DNA of 64,000 nt. Source: Pseudomonas simiae (lineage in GTDB: Bacteria > Pseudomonadota > Gammaproteobacteria > Pseudomonadales > Pseudomonadaceae). Positions within the stretch are counted from its first letter, which is position 1, and every line of letters starts with the position of its first letter. Where the stretch lies: the NCBI RefSeq assembly GCF_900111895.1, contig NZ_FOKB01000009.1, positions 124,001 to 188,000 of the forward strand, given 5' to 3'. The notes below the pieces were generated by a model. That model was not told the origin of the DNA and did not search any database. It saw only the letters and a list, made by a program, of their open reading frames with translations. Positions 26,401 through 33,948 of the stretch are shown piece after piece. A program made the translations under genes and the position numbers.

Positions 26401-26703
26401 GTTTTCGGCGTAGGGTTCGAGGAAAAAGTCGAACGGGTTGAATACCGCCATCTCGGCGACCAGGTCGACTTCGATGCGTAGCTCGTCGGTCTTTTCCGGA
26501 AACACCAACCGCGCCAGGTAATTGCCCTGGGGGTCTTGCTGCCAGTTGATGAAATGCTGCTCGGGCAGCACTTTCAGCGCGTAGGACAAAATCCGCGTGC
26601 GGCTATGGGCCGCCGGGCGCAAACGCACAATCTGCGGGCCGAGTTCGACCGCGCGGTCGTAGCGGTAATGCGTAACGTGGTGCAACGCGACATGAATCGA
26701 CAC
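23413..26703 (-). CDS. Transglutaminase fused to DUF2126 putative amidoligase
   Basis: The 1096-residue protein begins with a bacterial transglutaminase N-domain (VALHHVTHYRYDRAVELGPQ) and a papain-like core with Cys180 (GSCRDSAWLLVQ), His229 (DLHAWCEVY) and Asp245 (IGLDATSG). From about residue 300 it matches DUF2126, a predicted amidoligase: RLTMGGEPTFVSIDD, GLVHFGQGKWYPGEQLPRWSLNCYWRRDG, DPGVIEVNVQPSATWDELVE, DGRHTGTGGGNHFVLGGAT, FCIDKLYSPDG. The GTG at 26703 is the start because GCAGGAGGCCGCC precedes it; an upstream in-frame start at 26745 lies in the sigma-54 promoter. It heads the three-gene cluster. Reaction and substrate unknown. Confidence 0.9.
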   Translation of the reverse strand: MSIHVALHHVTHYRYDRAVELGPQIVRLRPAAHSRTRILSYALKVLPEQHFINWQQDPQGNYLARLVFPEKTDELRIEVDLVAEMAVFNPFDFFLEPYAENIPFSYAADEQRELAPYLETLPLTPRFAAYLAGIDRTPLPAVDFLVGLNQRLAADIGYLIRMEPGVQTPEFTLENASGSCRDSAWLLVQLLRNLGLAARFVSGYLIQLTADVKALDGPSGTEVDFTDLHAWCEVYLPGAGWIGLDATSGLFAGEGHIPLACSPDPSSAAPISGLVEPCECEFTHEMSVERIWEAPRVTKPYTEEQWLAIQALGRQIDGDLLKNDVRLTMGGEPTFVSIDDPDGAEWNTAALGPDKRRLSAELFQRMRKHYAPKGLVHFGQGKWYPGEQLPRWSLNCYWRRDGVPIWHNSALIADEQEDYGADGALAGRFLASVAERLKLPARFVFPAFEDNFYYLWREGALPQNVNAQDPRLSDDLERERLRKVFNQGLDKVIGQVLPLARTAANDRWQSGRWYLRDNHCRLVPGDSPLGYRLPLASQPWVTAAEYPFVHPTDPNQDQPELPSSAQLQRHGEPAPSDERVPKVDESADWLTRTALCAEAREGRLYLFMPPLERVEDYLELVAAIEASAEELHCPVLLEGYEPPADTRLSNFRITPDPGVIEVNVQPSATWDELVERTEFLYEEARQTRLTTEKFMIDGRHTGTGGGNHFVLGGATPKDSPFLRRPDLLRSLISYWHNHPSLSYLFSGLFIGPTSQAPRVDEARNDALYELEIAFAQMPSPGEECPPWLVDRLLRNLLIDVTGNTHRAEFCIDKLYSPDGATGRLGLLELRAFEMPPHARMSLTQQLLLRALVARFWREPYAPPKLARWGTELHDRFLLPHFIEQDFADVIVELNAAGYPLRAEWFAAHLAFRFPKVGDYAVNGIELELRQALEPWHVLGEEGAVGGTVRYVDSSLERLQVKLTGLPPQRYLLTCNGIPVPLQATGRVGEFVAGVRYRAWQPANCLQPTIAVHAPLVFDLLDTWMQRSLGGCQYHVAHPGGRNYDSLPVNANEAESRRMARFFRLGHTPGKLPVPTVVVNDELPMTLDLRRFPNKND

Positions 26704-26740
26704 GGCGGCCTCCTGCGAGCCAGGGCATGGGAACAAAGCG

Positions 26741-26756
26741 CGCAAGACTTATGCCA
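26741..26756 (-). promoter_or_regulatory. Sigma-54 (-24/-12) promoter for the ATP-grasp/transglutaminase cluster
   Basis: On the minus strand TGGCATAAGTCTTGCG fits TGGCAY-N5-TTGC with GG-N10-GC spacing. The start site would be near 26731, with a leader of about 28 bases including a strong AGGAGG site. Confidence 0.6.
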
Positions 26757-26789
26757 GAGCGGCGGTCATTGCGCTTTATCGTAAGACCC

Positions 26790-26835
26790 GGTGCAGTACA
26801 GCACCAAAACGGCGCCAACGTACGGGCCACGGTGC
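26790..26835. promoter_or_regulatory. NtrC-like sites upstream of the cluster promoter
   Basis: GCACCAAAACGGCGCC (26801-26816) fits GCACCA-N3-TGGTGC with two changes and is centred about 77 bases upstream of the predicted start. It overlaps a second symmetrical element GGTGCAGTACAGCACC (26790-26805); a further half-site GGTGC is at 26831-26835. No matrix search was run. Confidence 0.4.
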
Positions 26836-26890
26836 AAGAGCCGCACACATTTGTGGCGCCAGTATGAGGATGGGTGGTGAATCTACTCAA

Positions 26891-27340
26891 TCAACGGGTT
26901 TTGCGCCTTGCGATTGCGGCTTGGCGCAGGTGGCGTATCTCGAACAGTTTTTTGCGCATTTCGCGGTGGCGTTTGCTGTTGAGCAGCAGTAACCCCAACA
27001 GCGGAAAGAGTACAGCCGAGCCATAGACCAGCATGTTGAGATCGTATTGCATCATTGGCAGTACGAACAACAGACAAACGCCCAAGTAAGCCGCCACCAG
27101 CCGCGTAGCCCAGGGATAGCCGCGGGCGATCATGACGTTGCCAAAGACCAGCACCGCCACCAGTACCAATATTGCGCCTATTGAATAGTTGGCCTTGAGC
27201 GCGGGATCAAGGCCGCGCAAATAGGTCACGCCAGCCATGGAAACCGCAGCGGAGCCGGAGAAGATCGCCATGAAAATCGTCCCCATGAATACGGGGAAAT
27301 AGCGCGCGAGGAAACTGCCCATCTCGGGGAAGCCGTTCAT
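26891..27340 (-). CDS. Small four-helix membrane protein, possible immunity protein
   Basis: The 149-residue protein has four hydrophobic segments (about residues 16-38, 49-70, 80-98 and 104-122) and a strongly basic cytoplasmic tail (KRHREMRKKLFEIRHLRQAAIARRKTR). No family is recognised. Its ATG overlaps the upstream stop as ATGA, so the two are made together. Small multi-helix membrane proteins coupled to a membrane-active partner are the usual form of immunity proteins against pore-forming toxins; that reading is inference from layout only. Confidence 0.7.
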   Translation of the reverse strand: MNGFPEMGSFLARYFPVFMGTIFMAIFSGSAAVSMAGVTYLRGLDPALKANYSIGAILVLVAVLVFGNVMIARGYPWATRLVAAYLGVCLLFVLPMMQYDLNMLVYGSAVLFPLLGLLLLNSKRHREMRKKLFEIRHLRQAAIARRKTR

Positions 27341-28269
27341 TCCGTCAAGTCCTCGTACAGGCCAATGGCGATGGTCTCGGCAGTGCCTACGTGGCCCGTT
27401 CTATGGCTGCCCCAGATACCCAAGAGCCCGCCCAGGGCATCCTTGAGTTGGGTCAGGGTGGCATGACGGATCTCCGTGGAACTGTAGCTCTTTGTCATCT
27501 TGCCGGCGCGCTGCTGCAATTTGAGTAGCTTGGGCGTCAGGCTTGGGTCCCTGAGGCTAAGCAGTTCCCTGGTCAACTTCTTGCGTTCCTGGCGGCTCAG
27601 GCCCTTGAGCAGTTCATACCAACTCTTGCCCAATGCTGCGGCCTTGTTGGCCTTGAGCAGCCTGACGGTAGTCAACGCACCCGTGCCAATGCCCACCAAA
27701 GAGGCCGCATCGAGGATAGGTGAAACGGCGCCGTACCATTCGGCGTCGTCCATACGGTCATTGGCATCAGGATCAAGCACTTCGTTATACGTACGCGCCA
27801 CACCAAACCCACATTGCGCGCTGCTGGCCAGCGCCGCCGTGATACCAATGCCAACCACGAATGCACTGGCACCGGCCGTGAACGGTACGGCGACACTGCC
27901 GCTGAACACCACAATCCAACCGATTACCGCCGCACCACAGGAAAGGCCCATATCAAACGCCTCTTTTTGAAGGCGTCCTTCCCGAGGATCGGTCTTCACT
28001 TGTTCCACAAACTGCGCAGGCGAAATGTACTTCTGCGCCTCGCGCAAAATAATGCGCTTGGGCCTGATGCTGCAGATAGGCTTGAACTCGCGCAGGGTGA
28101 TCACGTTGAAATCGGCATCGATATACACGACACCCGCGCCGACAATGCCGGGGTCGGCGTCGATGGCCGCGAACAGGCGCGGCAGGTTGATCTGGCTTTC
28201 GATGCGCTGGCGCGCCATGAATTGGGAGCGGTTGGAATCCATGCCGATATTGAGCAGGGGGTTGCTCAT
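27337..28269 (-). CDS. Unknown protein with central hydrophobic hairpin, possible toxin/effector
   Basis: The 310-residue protein has a soluble N-domain (residues 1-105, with PGIVGAGVVYIDADFNVITLREF), a hydrophobic Gly/Ala-rich hairpin at 108-150 (CGAAVIGWIVVFSGSVAVPF then TAGASAFVVGIGITAALASS), a third apolar stretch near 180-205, and a basic C-terminal region. No signal peptide is present. The central hairpin resembles membrane-inserting segments of pore-forming effectors. AAGGAAG precedes the ATG. The downstream overlapping gene codes for a small membrane protein. No VgrG, Hcp or Rhs gene is near. Function is not established. Confidence 0.7.
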   Translation of the reverse strand: MSNPLLNIGMDSNRSQFMARQRIESQINLPRLFAAIDADPGIVGAGVVYIDADFNVITLREFKPICSIRPKRIILREAQKYISPAQFVEQVKTDPREGRLQKEAFDMGLSCGAAVIGWIVVFSGSVAVPFTAGASAFVVGIGITAALASSAQCGFGVARTYNEVLDPDANDRMDDAEWYGAVSPILDAASLVGIGTGALTTVRLLKANKAAALGKSWYELLKGLSRQERKKLTRELLSLRDPSLTPKLLKLQQRAGKMTKSYSSTEIRHATLTQLKDALGGLLGIWGSHRTGHVGTAETIAIGLYEDLTE

Positions 28270-28341
28270 AAGTGTTCTTCCTTGAAAGGGGTGGTGGCCG
28301 TGCGCGCCACCTTAACAAACAGCCTACCCACCGGCTAGAAA

Positions 28342-28372
28342 GCAAAACGCCAGCACAAGGCTGGCGTTTTGC
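28342..28372. terminator. Bidirectional-looking terminator after ygiQ
   Basis: GCAAAACGCCAGC and GCTGGCGTTTTGC form a perfect 13-base stem with loop ACAAG. On the minus strand it follows ygiQ and carries a T-rich 3' arm, so it should end ygiQ transcription before the unknown gene pair. Confidence 0.85.
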
Positions 28373-28387
28373 ATGTTCAGGCTGCGA

Positions 28388-30691
28388 TCAACGCGGCACG
28401 ACCGGCTTGCGCGCAGGCTTGCCGCCCTTGCCCTTGGCCGCATCGGCGCGCTCCTTGGCGGCCTGCTTGTTGCGCGCCTGGGCCGCGGCCTTGGCTTGCT
28501 CACGCTTGTCCCACGGGTTGCTGCCGTCGCTACCACGTGGCGGCAGCCCGGTGTGCTGGGTGAGGATCTTGGTGGTGGTTTCCTTGGCGACCTTATGGCT
28601 GCCGGCTGGCGTCGAGTTCTTGCGACGCGCGCTCTGGTAGCTGTCGGTAGCCGGCTGGTGCAGCGGGATCAGTTGGTCCTTGCCCGGTCCGATCAGGTCG
28701 GCGCGGCCCATGCGGGTCAACGCTTCACGCAGCATCGGCCAGCCTTTCGGATCGTGGTAACGCAGGAAGGCCTTGTGCAAGCGGCGCTGTTCCTCGCTCT
28801 TGACGATGGTCACCGCGTCACTCTTGTAGGTGACCTTGCGCAACGGGTTCTTGCCTGAGTGGTACATCGCGGTGGCGGTGGCCATCGGCGACGGGTAGAA
28901 CGCCTGCACCTGGTCGGCACGGAAGCCGTTGCCCTTGAGCCACAGGGCGAGGTTCATCATGTCCTCATCGGTGGTGCCGGGGTGGGCGGCGATGAAGTAA
29001 GGAATCAGGTACTGCTCCTTGCCCGCTTCCTTGGTGTACTTCTCGAACATGCGCTTGAACTTGTCATAGCTGCCAATGCCCGGCTTCATCATCTGGTTGA
29101 GCGGACCTTCCTCGGTGTGTTCCGGGGCGATCTTGAGGTAGCCACCCACGTGGTGGGTAACCAGCTCTTTCACATATTCCGGCGACTCAACAGCCAAGTC
29201 ATAGCGCAGGCCGGAGGCGATCAGGATCTTCTTCACACCCGGCAATGCACGAGCGCTGCGGTAGAGCTGGATCAACGACGAGTGATCGGTGTTCAGGTTC
29301 GGGCAGATACCCGGGAACACACACGACGGCTTGCGGCACGCGGATTCGATTTCCGGGCTCTTGCAGGCGATGCGGTACATGTTCGCGGTCGGGCCACCGA
29401 GGTCGGAGATCACGCCGGTGAAGCCTGGGACCTTGTCGCGGATCTCTTCGATCTCGCGGATGATCGACTCTTCGGAACGGTTCTGGATGATGCGACCTTC
29501 GTGCTCGGTAATGGAGCAGAAGGTGCAGCCGCCAAAGCAGCCACGCATGATGTTCACCGAGAAACGAATCATGTCGTAGGCCGGGATCTTTTCCTTGCCA
29601 TACGCCGGGTGCGGAACACGTGCGTAAGGCATGCCGAACACGTAGTCCATTTCTTCGGTAGTCATCGGGATGGGCGGCGGGTTGAACCACACGTCCACTT
29701 CACCGTGCTTCTGCACCAGGGCGCGGGCGTTGCCTGGGTTGGTTTCCAGGTGCAACACGCGGTTGGCGTGGGCGTAGAGCACCGCGTCATTGCGCACTTT
29801 TTCCACCGACGGCAGGCGGATCACGGTCTTGTCGCGGGTCATGCGCGGGCTGGCCAGGATCTGTACGACCTTGGCTTCTTCCGGATCATCCTGCGGCCCC
29901 TTTTCCTGCTCGATGGCGCAGGCCTGGGTGTCCTGGGTGTTGACGTACGGGTTGATGATCTTGTCGATCTTGCCCGGACGGTCGATCCGCGTGGAGTCGA
30001 CTTCGTACCAACCCACCGGCGTATCACGACGAATGAACGCGGTGCCGCGCACGTCGGTGATGTCTTCGATCTTGTGCCCCCACGACAGGCGCTGGGCAAC
30101 TTCGACAATCGCACGCTCGGCGTTGCCGTACAGCAGGATATCGGCGGTGGCATCGATCAGGATCGAGTTGCGCACACGGTCCTGCCAGTAGTCGTAGTGA
30201 GCGATGCGGCGCAGGGAGGCTTCGATGCCGCCGAGTACGATCGGCACGTTCTTGTAGGCTTCCTTGCAACGCTGGCTGTACACCAGGCTGGCGCGGTCCG
30301 GGCGTTTGCCGGCCATGCCGCCAGGGGTGTAGGCGTCGTCGGAGCGGATTTTCTTGTCGGCGGTGTAGCGGTTGATCATCGAGTCCATGTTGCCGGCCGC
30401 GACGCCGAAGAACAGGTTCGGCTCGCCGAGCTTCATGAAGTCGTCTTTGGACTGCCAGTTCGGCTGGGCAATGATCCCGACGCGGAAGCCCTGGGACTCC
30501 AGCAGCCGGCCGATGATCGCCATGCCGAACGACGGATGGTCAACGTAGGCATCACCGGTGACGATGATGATGTCGCAGGAATCCCAGCCAAGCTGATCCA
30601 TCTCCTCCCTGCTCATGGGCAGGAATGGCGCTGGACCGAAACATTCGGCCCAGTACTTGGGATAGTCAAATAACGGCTTGGCTGTTTGCAT
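28388..30691 (-). CDS. YgiQ family radical SAM protein
   Basis: The 767-residue protein has the YgiQ N-domain (WDSCDIIIVTGDAYVDHPSFGMAIIGRLLE, a B12-binding-like fold), and a radical SAM core with the three cluster Cys in GCFGGCTFCSITEHEGR. HVGGYLKIAPEHTEEGPLNQMMKPG is also typical. The C-terminal tail is Lys/Arg/Ala-rich and low in complexity (AKAAAQARNKQAAKERADAAKGK). The true function of the family is unknown. The ATG at 30691 gives the usual N-terminus MQTAKPLFDYPKYWAECFG; an upstream frame extension is not conserved-looking. It follows dnaB after about 96 bases. Confidence 0.92.
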   Translation of the reverse strand: MQTAKPLFDYPKYWAECFGPAPFLPMSREEMDQLGWDSCDIIIVTGDAYVDHPSFGMAIIGRLLESQGFRVGIIAQPNWQSKDDFMKLGEPNLFFGVAAGNMDSMINRYTADKKIRSDDAYTPGGMAGKRPDRASLVYSQRCKEAYKNVPIVLGGIEASLRRIAHYDYWQDRVRNSILIDATADILLYGNAERAIVEVAQRLSWGHKIEDITDVRGTAFIRRDTPVGWYEVDSTRIDRPGKIDKIINPYVNTQDTQACAIEQEKGPQDDPEEAKVVQILASPRMTRDKTVIRLPSVEKVRNDAVLYAHANRVLHLETNPGNARALVQKHGEVDVWFNPPPIPMTTEEMDYVFGMPYARVPHPAYGKEKIPAYDMIRFSVNIMRGCFGGCTFCSITEHEGRIIQNRSEESIIREIEEIRDKVPGFTGVISDLGGPTANMYRIACKSPEIESACRKPSCVFPGICPNLNTDHSSLIQLYRSARALPGVKKILIASGLRYDLAVESPEYVKELVTHHVGGYLKIAPEHTEEGPLNQMMKPGIGSYDKFKRMFEKYTKEAGKEQYLIPYFIAAHPGTTDEDMMNLALWLKGNGFRADQVQAFYPSPMATATAMYHSGKNPLRKVTYKSDAVTIVKSEEQRRLHKAFLRYHDPKGWPMLREALTRMGRADLIGPGKDQLIPLHQPATDSYQSARRKNSTPAGSHKVAKETTTKILTQHTGLPPRGSDGSNPWDKREQAKAAAQARNKQAAKERADAAKGKGGKPARKPVVPR

Positions 30692-30750
30692 GACGGTGAC
30701 CGGTGTTGAGATGGAAAATCGCGGGCGCGGAATATAGCACAAATTTTGAC

Positions 30751-30777
30751 CAATTCCGACGGTAATGGTCGGAATTG
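30751..30777. terminator. Hairpin downstream of dnaB
   Basis: CAATTCCGAC and GTCGGAATTG form a perfect ten-base stem with a seven-base loop. The T-run on the minus strand is weak (CAAAATTT follows), so termination may be partial. Confidence 0.6.
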
Positions 30778-30787
30778 AGCAGACGGG

Positions 30788-32185
30788 TTATTCGTCGTCG
30801 TCGAAGTTGTAGCTGCCTGGCGCGAGGTTTTCGAAGCGGGTGTACTTACCGATGAACGCCAGGCGGATAAAGCCGATGGGACCGTTCCGCTGTTTGCCGA
30901 TAATGATCTCGGCAATGCCCTTGTGCTCGGTCTCGGGGTGATACACCTCGTCGCGGTACACGAACATGATCACGTCGGCGTCCTGCTCGATCGCTCCGGA
31001 TTCCCGCAAGTCGGAGTTCACCGGGCGCTTGTTGGGACGTTGTTCCAGGGAACGGTTGAGCTGGGACAGCGCCACCACCGGGCAATTGAATTCCTTGGCC
31101 AAGGCTTTCAAGGACCGAGAGATCTCGGAAATCTCGTTGGTCCGGCTGTCACCGCTGGAGCCCGGGATCTGCATCAACTGCAAGTAGTCGATCATGATCA
31201 GCGCGATGTCGCCGTGTTCACGCACCAGGCGGCGGGTACGTGCACGCATTTCCGAAGGACTGATGCCCGCGGTGTCGTCGATGAACAGCTTGCGGTCATT
31301 GAGCAGGTTGACCGCTGAGGTCAGGCGCGGCCAGTCGTCGTCTTCCAGCTGGCCGGAACGCACCTTGGTCTGGTCGATACGCCCCAGGGACGAGAGCATA
31401 CGCATGATCAGCGACTCACCTGGCATCTCCAGGGAGTAAACCAGGACGGTCTTGTCGCTGCGCAACACGGCGTTTTCCACCAGGTTCATCGCGAAGGTGG
31501 TCTTGCCCATGGACGGACGACCGGCGACGATGATCAAGTCGGACGGCTGCAGGCCGCTGGTCTTCTCGTCGAGGTCGGTGTAGCCGGTGGAAATACCGGT
31601 GATGGCCGCGTCAGTGTTGAACAGCGTGTCGATACGGTCGATGGCCTTGGTCAACAGCTCGTTGACGCCCACCGGGCCGCCGGTTTTCGGGCGGGCCTCG
31701 GCGATCTGGAAGATCTGGCGCTCGGCCTCGTCAAGGATCTCTTCGGCGGTGCGCCCTTCCGGGTTGAAGGCGCTGTCGGCAATCTCGGTGCTGATGCCGA
31801 TCAGTTGGCGCAACGTGGCCCGCTGGCGAACGATCTGGGCGTAGGCCTTGATGTTGGCGACGGACGGCGTATTTTTCGCCAGCTCACCGAGGTAGCCGAG
31901 GCCGCCGACCTGGGAGGTCTGGCCTTCCTTGTCCAGTTGCTCGGCCAAGGTCACCACATCGATAGGTGAGTTCTGGTCGGCCAGCTTAGCGATGGCGCGG
32001 AAAATCAGGCGGTGGTCATGGCGATAGAAGTCACCGTCCGAGACTTGATCCAGCACGCGTTCCCAGGCGTTGTTGTCCAGCATCAAACCACCGAGCACAG
32101 CCTGTTCGGCCTCGATGGAATGCGGCGGCACCTTCAGGGCAGCGGTTTGCAGATCGTATTGCTCAGGAGCTGAAATATCGTTCAT
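30788..32185 (-). CDS. dnaB: Replicative DNA helicase DnaB
   Basis: The 465-residue hexameric helicase unwinds DNA 5' to 3' at the replication fork. The N-domain (PPHSIEAEQAVLGGLMLDNNAWERV) binds primase; the RecA-like C-domain has Walker A GRPSMGKTTF, Walker B LIMIDYLQLM and the arginine/Q-loop region VVALSQLNRSLEQRPNKRP. The ATG at 32185 (MNDISAPEQYDLQ) is preferred over a GTG two codons earlier because it gives the usual Pseudomonas N-terminus. It follows the ribosomal operon but lies after a terminator. Confidence 0.97.
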   Translation of the reverse strand: MNDISAPEQYDLQTAALKVPPHSIEAEQAVLGGLMLDNNAWERVLDQVSDGDFYRHDHRLIFRAIAKLADQNSPIDVVTLAEQLDKEGQTSQVGGLGYLGELAKNTPSVANIKAYAQIVRQRATLRQLIGISTEIADSAFNPEGRTAEEILDEAERQIFQIAEARPKTGGPVGVNELLTKAIDRIDTLFNTDAAITGISTGYTDLDEKTSGLQPSDLIIVAGRPSMGKTTFAMNLVENAVLRSDKTVLVYSLEMPGESLIMRMLSSLGRIDQTKVRSGQLEDDDWPRLTSAVNLLNDRKLFIDDTAGISPSEMRARTRRLVREHGDIALIMIDYLQLMQIPGSSGDSRTNEISEISRSLKALAKEFNCPVVALSQLNRSLEQRPNKRPVNSDLRESGAIEQDADVIMFVYRDEVYHPETEHKGIAEIIIGKQRNGPIGFIRLAFIGKYTRFENLAPGSYNFDDDE

Positions 32186-32221
32186 GGCCACTTGGAATTA
32201 GGGGTGTGTAGAAAAACAAAA

Positions 32222-32248
32222 GGCACGACCTGTAAACAGGATCGTGCC
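32222..32248 (-). terminator. Rho-independent terminator after rplI
   Basis: GGCACGA-CCTGT pairs with ACAGG-(A)-TCGTGCC, with one bulged base. On the minus strand it is followed by TTTTGTTTTTC. It separates the rpsF-rplI operon from dnaB. Confidence 0.85.
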
Positions 32249-32294
32249 CGATGTTAACCGCCTGACACCGGGGGTGCCAGTCAGTTAGCTTGCT

Positions 32295-32741
32295 TTAAGC
32301 TGCTACCACGACAACGCGTACGGTGGCTTCAACTTCGGCGTGCAGGTGCACGGCTACGTCGAATTCGCCTACGTTGCGGATGGTGCCGTTCGGCAGACGA
32401 ACTTCGCTCTTCTGCACTTCAACGCCGGAGGCGGTCAGTGCATCAGCGATGTCGTGGGTGCCGATCGAACCGAACAGCTTGCCTTCGTCACCGGCGGTGG
32501 CAGTGATAGTCACTTCCAGCTCAGCCAGTTGGGCAGCGCGAGTTTCGGCCGAAGCTTTTTTGTCTGCTGCTGCTTTTTCCAGCTCAGCACGACGCTCTTC
32601 AAACGCAGCCAGGTTGGCAGCGGTTGCAGCGGTGGCTTTGCCGTATGGCAGCAGGTAGTTACGACCGTAACCGGCCTTAACGTTCACTTTGTCGCCCAGG
32701 TTGCCCAGGTTGGCGACTTTTTCCAGAAGGATCAGTTGCAT
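32295..32741 (-). CDS. rplI: 50S ribosomal protein L9
   Basis: The 148-residue protein begins MQLILLEKVANLGNLGDKVNVKAGYGRNYLLPYGKA, the L9 signature, and has the long central helix (AAFEERRAELEKAAADKKASAETRAAQLAEL) joining two RNA-binding domains. L9 binds 23S rRNA near the L1 stalk and limits frameshifting. It closes the rpsF-rpsR-DUF2232-rplI operon and is followed by a strong terminator. Confidence 0.98.
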   Translation of the reverse strand: MQLILLEKVANLGNLGDKVNVKAGYGRNYLLPYGKATAATAANLAAFEERRAELEKAAADKKASAETRAAQLAELEVTITATAGDEGKLFGSIGTHDIADALTASGVEVQKSEVRLPNGTIRNVGEFDVAVHLHAEVEATVRVVVVAA

Positions 32742-32759
32742 GTGAAAATCCTCTAACTT

Positions 32760-33653
32760 TTAACCTTCACCGTTCGCGTTATCGGCGTCTTTCGGCGCCA
32801 GACGACCGCGAAAATCAATCAGGCCGTCGACAATGGCCAAAACCACGAGTAACGGATAGATCAGTTGCATGAACACCAGCATCGTTACGTACATCCCCAC
32901 CAGCCAGAACTTGGCCAGGCGCTTCTGCGCGACCAGCCCATGCATCAGGGCCAGTCCGGAAAACACCAGCGGTACGCTGCAAAACAGCACCAGCAAGGCG
33001 GCGTGTGAACCGAAGTACGGTCCGACCACCATGAGTGCCAGCAGCAACATCGCCGGGCCCACGGGGATTCTGATACTGCGAAACTCGCGACCAAAACCAC
33101 CCGGGTTGTACAACAACGCCTGCCAATAACGCCCAAGCATCAGGCTCAGCAAACTGACGATCTGCATCATTACCGCCATCAGGCCGATCAGGGCCGGTGC
33201 AATCAGTGTTGCCAGTCGCGCTCGCTCTTCTACCGACAGCTGCTGGTAGAGTTCCCCGAGGGCCATCGGCAGGATCTTGACGATCTCTTGCGACAGCGCC
33301 TCGATCTGCGGGCGGAAAGCCGCGTCAATCAACACCGAAAACACCAACCCCAGTGCCACGCTGACCAGCAGCGTGCGGACCCAGGACTCACTTGCGCGCA
33401 AAACCAACGCAAGGCTCGACGACCCCAGCAGCACCAGAAGCACTTTGGGTTCGCCCAGTTGCAGCCACCAGATCAAGGCAGCCACGACTCCCAGGGCCAG
33501 GACGCCAATGGCATCCTGCAAACCGCGCCGCAGGAGCACAAGGCATCCAGCGGCAGCACCCAACCAATACAACAACGGCAATGCTGCACATCCAGCCACT
33601 ACCAGAGTGGCCTGCACACGACCGCGCATGATGAACTCAGCTAAGGCGCGCAT
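32760..33653 (-). CDS. DUF2232 family membrane protein
   Basis: The 297-residue protein has about eight membrane segments, starting RGRVQATLVVAGCAALPLLYWLGAAAGCLVLLRRG and including SVEERARLATLIAPALIGLMAVMMQIVSLLSLMLGRYWQALLYNPGGF, typical of DUF2232 proteins (YybS-like). Its position between rpsR and rplI is constant in pseudomonads. Function is unknown; ECF-transporter S-component similarity has been proposed for related families but cannot be shown here. Confidence 0.85.
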   Translation of the reverse strand: MRALAEFIMRGRVQATLVVAGCAALPLLYWLGAAAGCLVLLRRGLQDAIGVLALGVVAALIWWLQLGEPKVLLVLLGSSSLALVLRASESWVRTLLVSVALGLVFSVLIDAAFRPQIEALSQEIVKILPMALGELYQQLSVEERARLATLIAPALIGLMAVMMQIVSLLSLMLGRYWQALLYNPGGFGREFRSIRIPVGPAMLLLALMVVGPYFGSHAALLVLFCSVPLVFSGLALMHGLVAQKRLAKFWLVGMYVTMLVFMQLIYPLLVVLAIVDGLIDFRGRLAPKDADNANGEG

Positions 33654-33689
33654 GCATTCAATCCCTTACTACTTGTCGACTGCCCGGTC

Positions 33690-33920
33690 TCAGCGGCCGT
33701 GGCTGTCGGTGTAGGCCAGCAGGGCCAGGAAGCGGGCGCGCTTGATAGCGGTGGCCAGCTGACGCTGATAACGTGCTTTGGTACCGGTGATACGGCTTGG
33801 AACGATTTTGCCGGTCTCGGATACGTAGGCTTTCAGAGTGTTGAGATCTTTGTAATCGATCTCTTTCACGTCTTCAGCGGTGAAGCGGCAGAATTTACGA
33901 CGACGGAAGAAACGTGCCAT
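33690..33920 (-). CDS. rpsR: 30S ribosomal protein S18
   Basis: The 76-residue basic protein begins [46 protein letters not shown], standard S18. It forms a dimer with S6 on the central domain of 16S rRNA. It lies 28 bases after rpsF with a good ribosome-binding site (AGGAG). Confidence 0.99.
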
Positions 33921-33948
33921 TTGATAGGCTCCTTAAAAGGTCCGTGGA

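Noticed and set aside
28388..28600. Repetitive Lys/Ala codons at the end of ygiQ as a CRISPR-like or satellite repeat
   Set aside because: The repetition is at protein composition level without a fixed period in DNA.
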